A stretch of 64,000 bases of DNA from Jiangella muralis (GTDB lineage Bacteria; Actinomycetota; Actinomycetes; Jiangellales; Jiangellaceae), in NCBI RefSeq assembly GCF_001270745.1, contig NZ_KQ434752.1, positions 227,125 to 291,124 on the forward strand, read 5' to 3'. Positions 55,321-64,000 of this stretch are shown piece after piece. Numbering within the stretch: the stretch's first letter is position 1; each line of letters opens with the position of its first letter. The translations under genes and the position numbers were made by a program. A model generated the notes under the pieces. The model was given only the letters and a program-made list of their open reading frames with translations, was not told the origin of the DNA and searched no databases.

Positions 55321-56523
55321 ATGGCATCGGATATCGCGTGGCCGGCGATCGGCTGGGAGGCGCATCCCTGGCGCTCCACCCTGCCGCCCGAGCTGGTGTC
55401 ACGGCGGCTCCGCGAGCGCCACAGCGGCCTCTACCGCGCCGCCGTCGTCCCGCCCGTCGCGGCCGCTGACGTCGCCCTGCCGTCGGCCGTGCTGGCCCTG
55501 GCGGACGAGGCATCCGTCGAGGTCGCCAGGTACGACGTCGAGGTCGGGGCCAACATGGCGCCGTTCGGCGCATTGCTGCTCCGCTCCGAGTCGGCGTCGT
55601 CGTCACAGATCGAGAACCTCACCTCGGGCGCCCGGGCCATCGCCCTGGCCGAGCTCGACGACGGCACCCGGTCCAACGCCACGCGCATCGTGGCGAACGT
55701 CCGGGCCATGGAGGCGGCCATCGATCTCGCCGACCGGCTGAGCGCCGACGTCGTCCTCGCGATGCACGCGGCGCTGATGGCGCACGATCCAGAGCATTCG
55801 CCCGGCCGGTGGCGCGACCAGCAGGTGTGGATCGGCGGCACGAACGTCGGGCCGCACGAGGCGGCCTTCGTGCCGCCGCATCATGCCCGCGTCGGCGCGG
55901 CGATCGACGACCTCATGACGTTCGTCCACCGTGACGACATTCCCGCACTCGTGCATGCCGCGCTCGCGCACGCACAGTTCGAGACCATCCACCCCTTCAC
56001 CGACGGCAACGGACGCACCGGGCGGGCACTGATCCACGCCATGCTGCGGGCCAGGGGCCTCACCAGGAACGTCACGGTGCCGGTGTCGGCCGGACTGCTC
56101 ACCGACACCGACGGCTACTTCGCCGCGCTGACCGCCTTCCGGGCCGGCGACCCGGCACCGATCGTCACCGCGATGGCCGAGGCTGCGCTCATCGCCGTCG
56201 GCAACGGGCGTCACCTGGTCGCGGACCTCGACGCCACCCGGGACCGCTGGAGCGCACGGATCACGGCACGGCGCGATTCCGCCGTGTGGCGGCTGGCCGA
56301 CCTGCTCGTGCGTCAACCCGTCATCGACGCGGCCATGGCCCAGTCCGAGCTCGGGACCACGTCGGCGAACACGCACGGCGCCATCCGGCAGCTCGAGGAG
56401 GCCGGCGTCATCACGGAGTTCTCCGGCCGGCGCCGCGGCCGGTACTGGCAGGCTCCGGAGATCCTGGCGGCGCTCGACGACTTCGCCGCGCGGGCCGGGC
56501 GGCGCGGCCACCCGGCCCGCTGA
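55321..56523 (+). CDS. Fic-domain protein with C-terminal winged helix
   Basis: 400 residues. Fic core motif HPFTDGNGRTGR (residues ~224-235) for AMP or other NMP transfer. The N-terminal inhibitory motif S-x-x-x-E-N is seen in SSSQIENL (near 94-99), which places it in the class II self-inhibited Fic group. The last ~110 residues form a winged helix (DAAMAQSELGTTSANTHGAI, RQLEEAGVITEFSGRRRGRY). No separate antitoxin is evident. Possible autoregulator through the upstream inverted repeat. Confidence 0.9.
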   Translation: MASDIAWPAIGWEAHPWRSTLPPELVSRRLRERHSGLYRAAVVPPVAAADVALPSAVLALADEASVEVARYDVEVGANMAPFGALLLRSESASSSQIENLTSGARAIALAELDDGTRSNATRIVANVRAMEAAIDLADRLSADVVLAMHAALMAHDPEHSPGRWRDQQVWIGGTNVGPHEAAFVPPHHARVGAAIDDLMTFVHRDDIPALVHAALAHAQFETIHPFTDGNGRTGRALIHAMLRARGLTRNVTVPVSAGLLTDTDGYFAALTAFRAGDPAPIVTAMAEAALIAVGNGRHLVADLDATRDRWSARITARRDSAVWRLADLLVRQPVIDAAMAQSELGTTSANTHGAIRQLEEAGVITEFSGRRRGRYWQAPEILAALDDFAARAGRRGHPAR

Positions 56524-56612
56524 GCAGGTGGTCGGGCGTCCTGACGCGATGGTGCGTTCAGGGCCCGCCGCGACCATCCGCTCGGCCAGCCGCCGGCTTC
56601 ACGCTTATACGT

Positions 56613-56639
56613 TTGACCGCGTGACCGGGGTCACGTCAA
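56613..56639. terminator. palindromic hairpin between convergent genes
   Basis: CGTGACCGGGGTCACG (56620-56635) is a perfect palindrome with TTGAC and GTCAA outside it. It lies between the Fic stop (56523) and the stop of the minus-strand membrane gene (56668) and can serve both directions. Confidence 0.55.
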
Positions 56640-56667
56640 GAGGGCGGCGCCGATTGCCTTCCGGCCG

Positions 56668-57294
56668 TCAGCCGGTCACCAGGACGACGCCGAGCCCCGC
56701 CACCGCGAACGCGCCCAGCACCCCGGCGGAGACGATCGACGCGAGGCACAGATAGCCGGTGAACTGCAGCGACACCGGCAGGAAGGGTGCCACCCGAGGG
56801 AGGTCGGAGAACCGGTCGAACACGTCCTTGGTCAGCTGGACGCCGGCCCAGACGCCGCGCGCCGCCCGCCCGGCGCCGCGCAGCCCCGGTCCGGCCGACC
56901 GCACCTGCTCCAGGGCGTCGCCGGCCCGCGCCCACGCCCCGGCGACGTCGTAGGCCTCGCCCAGCTCCGCCGCCAGCTCGTCGACCGGATCGACGGCGCG
57001 CACCAGCCGGCGCCGCCGCCACAGCAGCGCCAGCCCGGGCGCCGCGCCGGCCGCCGCGACGGCGAGGAAGAACGGGCGCCCACGGTCGGCCGCGAGCCCC
57101 TCGATCACCAGCAGCAACGCCGGCGGCAGCGGCAACACGCCCGCGACCAGCAACGGGATCCGCACCCGGCGGACCAGCACGGCCAGCGCCCGGGCCAGCT
57201 CCCGGATCAGCGTCGCGCGCGCCTCACCGGCCGACGCGGCCGCGTCGACCGCCGTCCGCCGCCACCGGTCGAACCGGCCCTCGTTCACCGTCAT
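56668..57294 (-). CDS. membrane protein of unknown function
   Basis: 208 residues. Two hydrophobic helices near residues 45-90 (IPLLVAGVLPLPPALLLVIE, FFLAVAAAGAAPGLALLW) and two at the end (SLQFTGYLCLASIVSAGVLG, AFAVAGLGVVLVTG). A central soluble helical region (AVDPVDELAAELGEAYDVAG) separates them. No family recognised. The gene is followed, on the same strand, by nothing but the hairpin. It lies 10 bp after the HhH-protein gene and probably shares its transcript. Confidence 0.75.
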   Translation of the reverse strand: MTVNEGRFDRWRRTAVDAAASAGEARATLIRELARALAVLVRRVRIPLLVAGVLPLPPALLLVIEGLAADRGRPFFLAVAAAGAAPGLALLWRRRRLVRAVDPVDELAAELGEAYDVAGAWARAGDALEQVRSAGPGLRGAGRAARGVWAGVQLTKDVFDRFSDLPRVAPFLPVSLQFTGYLCLASIVSAGVLGAFAVAGLGVVLVTG

Positions 57295-57304
57295 GCGTGG
57301 CCTC

Positions 57305-58021
57305 TCAGGTGGCGCGGTAGGGAAGGAGGACGACCCGCTCGGCGTCGCGGTCCAGCAGCGCCGGCTCCAGCCCGGACAGCGCCGCGACCTCGTCCGTCGT
57401 CGCGTACCCGCCGCGCAGGTCGCGCGCCACCACGAACGCCTCGGCGGTCTCGCGCGCCCAGCCCAGCGCCGTCGCCAGGTCGCCGGCGCCCAGGTTGTTG
57501 AGGTCGACCAGCCCGCCGTCGTCGTAGTCGCGATCGGCGTCCGGCCGGCCGATGCCCAGCTCGTGCGCCATGGCCGGGTCGCGGGCGACGATCTCGCGCG
57601 CCTGCCGGCGTCGTTCCCGGCCGGCGAGGATCTCGCGCACCGCCGGGTGATCCGCCGCCTCCGGGACGGCGGCCGGGTCCGGTTCGTACGGCGGCAGCTC
57701 GACCGTCTCCTCCGGCCGCGCGAAGACCACCGGGCGGGCCTTCAGCGCCGCCGCCAGCCCGCCGACCAGCGTGCCGACGATCAACAGCCCGAACGCCGCA
57801 CCGTCGTCCTCACCCGCCGCGAACAACGCCACGATGCCGCCGCTGCCGAGCAGCAGCGGCAACGCGACCGAGGCCCAGCCCGCGCTGCGGGTGCGCCACC
57901 ACGCCTGCGTTGCCGGCAGCCACGCCAGGGAGGTGAGGCTGAGCAGCGGGATCAGCACCCACAGCGCCTGGCCGATGCCGTGTCCCAGCCGCTCACCGAA
58001 CGAGTCGTCACGCCGATTCAT
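57305..58021 (-). CDS. membrane protein with C-terminal helix-hairpin-helix domain
   Basis: 238 residues. Three N-terminal membrane helices (ALWVLIPLLSLTSLAWLPAT, WASVALPLLLGSGGIVALFA, AFGLLIVGTLVGGLAAAL) precede a cytosolic Pro/Glu-rich linker and an HhH/ComEA-like region (LVDLNNLGAGDLATALGWAR, AEAFVVARDLRGGYATTDEV). HhH parts bind DNA in other proteins, but here the role is unknown. Neighbour of another membrane gene. Confidence 0.75.
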   Translation of the reverse strand: MNRRDDSFGERLGHGIGQALWVLIPLLSLTSLAWLPATQAWWRTRSAGWASVALPLLLGSGGIVALFAAGEDDGAAFGLLIVGTLVGGLAAALKARPVVFARPEETVELPPYEPDPAAVPEAADHPAVREILAGRERRRQAREIVARDPAMAHELGIGRPDADRDYDDGGLVDLNNLGAGDLATALGWARETAEAFVVARDLRGGYATTDEVAALSGLEPALLDRDAERVVLLPYRAT

Positions 58022-58072
58022 GGGCGTAAGGGTGCCATGCGCTCACCGCGGCGCTGCCGTTGCCACACCAGA

Positions 58073-58879
58073 TCAGGCGCGGGGAAGGACGAATTCGTAG
58101 CCGGCGGCGCGGAGGGTCTCGATGATCGCCGGCAACGCCGTCACGGTGCCCGCGCGGTCGCCGCCGCCGTCGTGCAGCAGGACGATCGCGCCCGGGTGGA
58201 TGTGCTCGGCCACGTAGTCGTGGATGGCGCGCGCGCCGGGCTTGCGCCAGTCCCCCGGATCGACGCTCCAGCCGAGCGGGACCTGGTCGTGCCCGGCGGC
58301 GATCTCGTTGACGTTGGCGGCGAAGTTGCCGCCCGGCGCGCGGAAGAACGGCACGGCGACGCCCGGGACGGCGTCCTCGATGGCGTCGAGGGTGCCGGCG
58401 ATCTCGTCGTCGATGACGCCGGGGTCGCGGTCCGGGAGCGAGGTGTCGTGGCTGATGGTGTGGTCGCAGAGCCGGTGGCCCTCGTCGGCGATCTCCTGGA
58501 CGAGCTTCGGGTACAGCCGCGCCATCTCGCCGACCAGGCAGAACGTCGCCTTGATGTCGTACTGGCGGAGGATGCGCAGCACCTGCGGGGTCTGCTCGGG
58601 ATGCGGGCCGTCGTCGAAGGTGAGGGCGACGGTGCGGCCGTCACGGCCGGTGAGGCGGCGGGTGCCGGCCTTGTCGACCTCGGCGACCGGAGGCTTGCCG
58701 TCCTCGGCGGCCGGGATCAGCGATATCAGCCGGGCCGGCGTCTTCGGCGCGGCCTGCTGGGTGGTCTCGGCGGCGGCGGACGTGCTGCCGGGCGGGTCGC
58801 TGCGGGCGGCGCCGACGATGACCCCGACGATGAGGCACAGGATCAGGGCAGCACGGAGCTGTCGGGACACCGGTACCAC
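58073..58879 (-). CDS. polysaccharide deacetylase
   Basis: 268 residues. N-terminal signal/anchor (LRAALILCLIVGVIVGAARS), then a NodB-type catalytic domain: motif 1 TVALTFDDGPHPEQTPQ, motif 2 HTISHDTSL, motif 3 FFRAPGGN and the WSVDPGDW and IVLLHDGG motifs with the metal Asp and His residues. It removes N- or O-acetyl groups from cell-wall polymer or chitin-like sugar. GTG 58879; extracytoplasmic. Confidence 0.93.
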   Translation of the reverse strand: MVPVSRQLRAALILCLIVGVIVGAARSDPPGSTSAAAETTQQAAPKTPARLISLIPAAEDGKPPVAEVDKAGTRRLTGRDGRTVALTFDDGPHPEQTPQVLRILRQYDIKATFCLVGEMARLYPKLVQEIADEGHRLCDHTISHDTSLPDRDPGVIDDEIAGTLDAIEDAVPGVAVPFFRAPGGNFAANVNEIAAGHDQVPLGWSVDPGDWRKPGARAIHDYVAEHIHPGAIVLLHDGGGDRAGTVTALPAIIETLRAAGYEFVLPRA

Positions 58880-59067
58880 CCCACTTCAGTCAGGACGAAT
58901 CCATCGGAACCCGGCAGGTGCGACGGTACCGGCGCAGCATCACAGACCCGGTGAGGCGCGCCGAATGCGCTTTCCCTCCCAGACCGCCCACCCTGCGGAA
59001 GGCCGCAGGACGATCTCTGCGGTGACCTTCATCGCGCCGGCCCGCCCAGATCCCGTACCTTCGAGTC

Positions 59068-59748
59068 GTGAACATCCGCCTCTCCCCGGAAACCGAGCTG
59101 ACCGGCCTGGCCGGCTGGGCCGTCGACCTCATGGACTCCATGGGGGCGGTCGGCGCCGGCCTCGCCATCGCCGCCGAGAACCTGTTCCCGCCGCTGCCCA
59201 GCGAGGTCATCCTGCCGCTGGCGGGCTTCACCGCGAGCCGCGGCGACATGAACCTGGCGGCGGCGATCATCTGGACGACGGTCGGCTCGGTGGTCGGCGC
59301 GCTGATCTGGTACGCCGTCGGCGCGGCGGTGGGGCGCGATCGCACCCGGTCGATCCTGGCGGCGCTGCCGCTGGTGAAGATGACCGACGTCGACAAGGCG
59401 GAGGCGTGGTTCGGCAAGCACGGCGTGAAGACCATCTTCTTCGGCCGCATGATCCCGATCTTCCGCAGCTTCATCTCCATCCCGGCCGGCGTCGAACGCA
59501 TGTCGCTGCCGATCTTCCTGGCCTTCACCGCGCTCGGCAGCGCCATCTGGAACACCGTGTTCATCCTGCTCGGCTACCAGCTGGGGCAGAACTGGGACTC
59601 CGTCGAGCAGTACATCGGCATCCTGCAGTACGCGGTCATCGCCGCGGTGGTCGTCGCGGTGGCGGCGTTCGTGATCCTGCGGGTCCGGTCCAACCGGCGC
59701 GACGGTGAGCGGGCCCGGCACCGGGTGCGCCGTCAGGACCCGAGGTAG
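59068..59748 (+). CDS. DedA family membrane protein (first)
   Basis: 226 residues. DedA proteins act in membrane-lipid flipping and proton-motive force upkeep. ENLFPPLPSEVILPLAGFTA, FGKHGVKTIFFGRMIPIFRS and SIPAGVERMSLPIFLAFTAL mark the family, including the conserved E and R residues. Four or five membrane helices. The GTG is six bases after TACCTT, a leaderless pattern. Short spacer to the second DedA gene, which is convergent. Confidence 0.92.
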   Translation: MNIRLSPETELTGLAGWAVDLMDSMGAVGAGLAIAAENLFPPLPSEVILPLAGFTASRGDMNLAAAIIWTTVGSVVGALIWYAVGAAVGRDRTRSILAALPLVKMTDVDKAEAWFGKHGVKTIFFGRMIPIFRSFISIPAGVERMSLPIFLAFTALGSAIWNTVFILLGYQLGQNWDSVEQYIGILQYAVIAAVVVAVAAFVILRVRSNRRDGERARHRVRRQDPR

Positions 59749-59820
59749 CGCAGCACCGCCAGCACCCGGCGGCTGTAGCCGCCGGCGGCATCGGCCGCAG
59801 CAGCGCCGCGACCGTGGCGC

Positions 59821-60513
59821 TCAGACCAGCTCCTGCGGCTTCTCCCCCGGCGACTCCGGTGACCCCTCCGCACCGGGCGCGGACTCGGCCGATCCGGCCT
59901 CGGCACGGCGCCGGTTGCGCACGCCGATGCGGTGCCGGATCAGCTCGACCAGGCCGGTGACGGCCAGTGCGATGCCGAGCCCGACGCCCAGGCCGAGCAG
60001 CGGGTTGTCCTCGAACGCGTGCCCGCCCACGTAGCCGATCATGCCGGAGTAGATGCCCCACGACAGCGCCGCGATGGCGTCGAAGAAGGAGAACTTGCGC
60101 AGCGGGTACTCGACCGTGCCGCAGGTCAGCGTGACGGCCGTGCGCCCGCCCGGGATGTACCGCGCGACGATGAGGATGACGCCGCCGCGCTCGTTCAACT
60201 GGCGTTCGGCCCAGGCGAACATCGCGCCGGATCTCTTGCCGCCCTCGATGCGGTGCCTGACCCTGGTGCCCGCGGTGCGGCCGATGAAGTACGAGATGTG
60301 GTCGCCGACGAACGCGCCGGCCGCGGCGGCCAGGATGACGAACAGCAAGTTCGGCACGCCGTCGGCCGCGGCGAACACGCCGGCCGTGATGACCAGCGTC
60401 TCGCTGGGCACGGCCGGGAAGAAGCCGTCGATGGCGGAGATGGCGAACAGCACCACGTAGACCCAGGGCGACCCCATGACGTCGCGGGCGGCCTCGATGA
60501 TCGCGTCGTTCAT
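59821..60513 (-). CDS. DedA family membrane protein (second)
   Basis: 230 residues. AIDGFFPAVPSETLVITAGV, AGAFVGDHISYFIGRTAGTR, RYIPGGRTAVTLTCGTVEYP and FDAIAALSWGIYSGMIGYVG identify DedA. Paralogue, not a recent duplicate, of the gene at 59068: only the motif residues match. The tail is Glu/Pro-rich and cytosolic. Convergent with the first DedA gene. Confidence 0.92.
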   Translation of the reverse strand: MNDAIIEAARDVMGSPWVYVVLFAISAIDGFFPAVPSETLVITAGVFAAADGVPNLLFVILAAAAGAFVGDHISYFIGRTAGTRVRHRIEGGKRSGAMFAWAERQLNERGGVILIVARYIPGGRTAVTLTCGTVEYPLRKFSFFDAIAALSWGIYSGMIGYVGGHAFEDNPLLGLGVGLGIALAVTGLVELIRHRIGVRNRRRAEAGSAESAPGAEGSPESPGEKPQELV

Positions 60514-60638
60514 GGTCCCCCGTGTTCTCCGTTCGCCGAGTGGTCACCTCCGACCCTACGTGGCGCGGCGGCACGAGACGTACGACCTCAGTCGGACGCC
60601 GACCCTGGACTTTCGGATGCGGGTGGGGGTGTCGCCCC

Positions 60639-63485
<2,847 letters not shown>

Positions 63486-63509
63486 CGGCGGAGCTCCTCG
63501 GACACGTGT

Positions 63510-63655
63510 GGACGAGTTCGCTCCCCCTCTGTCGCCGTTGACACGACTTCAGAGTGGCCTCGCCCGACCGGTCCTTGCTGCCTGAGAGGTTGGCGGGGAT
63601 GTTGCCCCTTCGGCGCCTCACACCGTGTGGTGCGAGAACTCTCCCGGCCCGGGTC
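63510..63655 (-). ncRNA. glycine riboswitch upstream of gcvP
   Basis: On the minus strand the leader reads GGGAGAG (ends near 63645), then GCCGAAGGGGCAACATCCCC, CCTCTCAGGCAGCAAGGACC: the conserved aptamer core with its CTCTCAGGCA and GGAC blocks. Only one complete aptamer is clear. The rest (GGCGAGGCCACTCTGAAG) would be a degenerate second aptamer or expression platform. It reaches GGGGGAGCG and a GAGGAG ribosome site before gcvP. Confidence 0.88.
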
Positions 63656-63743
63656 CACAGCTCGCCGTCAGCATAGCTCGCCGCCGCTCGGGCTGCGACG
63701 CGGACGCGCGAACGGCCGCCCCGGTCGGTGTCTCGTCGCGATG

Positions 63744-64000
63744 TCAGTTGCGCTCCCACCGGGCTTTTGCCTGGTCCTTCCGATACCGGCGGCGGAAGCT
63801 GAAGAGCGGCAGCTCTTCGAGCGGCACCGGCACCCGCCGCAACGGGTGGCTGTCCCACCACTGGCTGTCGCATTCCACCACCCATACCGGCAGATGCGAC
63901 GGATAGTGCCGGCCTGCGGCGTCACGTCGCTGGATCAGCGGCGTGGTCAGCACCACCTCGCCGTCGTGGGTGACGAGCGCGGGCCGCATTCCGCATGCCT
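63744..64000 (-). CDS. hypothetical protein, 5' end possibly outside window
   Basis: At least 81 residues. It shows LTTPLIQRRDAAGRHYPSHL, PVWVVECDSQWWDSHPLRRV and PLFSFRRRYRKDQAKARWERN. No family recognised. An ATG at 63989 gives a complete ORF, but the frame stays open to the window edge, so the start may be further out. It lies 87 bp before the riboswitch on the same strand. Rich in Trp, Arg and Tyr. Confidence 0.55.
   Translation of the reverse strand, partial: ACGMRPALVTHDGEVVLTTPLIQRRDAAGRHYPSHLPVWVVECDSQWWDSHPLRRVPVPLEELPLFSFRRRYRKDQAKARWERN

Noticed and set aside
59733-59820. Minus-strand fragment ending GGYSRRVLAVLRYLGS between the DedA genes
   Set aside because: It looks like a protein tail, but the frame runs into the second DedA gene, shares no clear homology I can name and overlaps the first DedA gene.

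Overview
The window is a chromosomal stretch of a very high-GC Gram-positive actinomycete. The evidence is GTG/TTG starts, tightly packed genes, an F420-type luciferase-like oxidoreductase, SepH, DUF4193/DUF3093/DUF3159/DUF3710 proteins, an actinobacterial-type ferrochelatase, ATP-dependent ligase LigB, and the MprAB-HtrA arrangement. A Jiangella-like or Propionibacteriales-like host would fit, but the sequence alone does not fix the genus. Nearly all of it is core genome. No rRNA, tRNA, CRISPR, prophage or complete transposon is visible.

Layout: (1) 1-8.8 kb: 3' truncated aconitase, a lipoprotein coupled to a LuxR-type HTH protein, glmS, an LLM oxidoreductase and corA. (2) 9-17.5 kb: RNA methyltransferase and APC permease diverging from a trkA-trkA pair, then DUF3159, OB-fold, DUF3710, dut, thioesterase, DUF3093 and DUF4193. 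(3) 17.7-24.4 kb: ABC exporter, inositol-phosphatase-like enzyme, ferrochelatase, FAD-linked sugar-lactone oxidase, sepH. (4) 24.4-27 kb: a small accessory patch with repeats, an ECF-like sigma factor, its partner, and an aminoglycoside-phosphotransferase-like gene broken by a palindromic insertion of about 160 bp. (5) 27-34 kb: thymidine kinase, phosphodiesterase, DUF5998, GNAT/acyl-CoA synthetase fusion, Gfo/Idh oxidoreductase, a secreted repetitive protein. (6) 34.5-42.7 kb: MprA/MprB-like two-component system and its HtrA-like protease, DNA ligase, a repeat-rich spacer, a membrane protein, SURF1, DUF3817, ArfB. (7) 42.7-52.3 kb: nusB-efp-pepQ and, after a toxin-antitoxin module bracketed by two L7/L12-like membrane proteins, the shikimate genes aroQ, aroB, aroK, aroC. 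(8) 52.4-64 kb: tldD-tldE, a Fic protein, membrane proteins, a polysaccharide deacetylase, two DedA proteins, and gcvP under a glycine riboswitch.

The functional links best supported by the sequence are aroC-aroK-aroB with overlapping ends, next to efp/nusB as in many actinobacteria; the two-component system and its protease, which carry the same direct-repeat box upstream; paired TrkA potassium gating subunits; and paired TldD/TldE peptidase subunits. Several genes start exactly six or seven bases after a TANNNT -10 box, which suggests leaderless transcripts. The most unusual items are the palindromic element in the aph-like gene, a dispersed repeat family with fixed internal spacing, the L12-like repeat proteins flanking a VapBC-like pair, and the direct-repeat operator shared by the response regulator and protease genes. 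I found no multigene system I would call undescribed with confidence.
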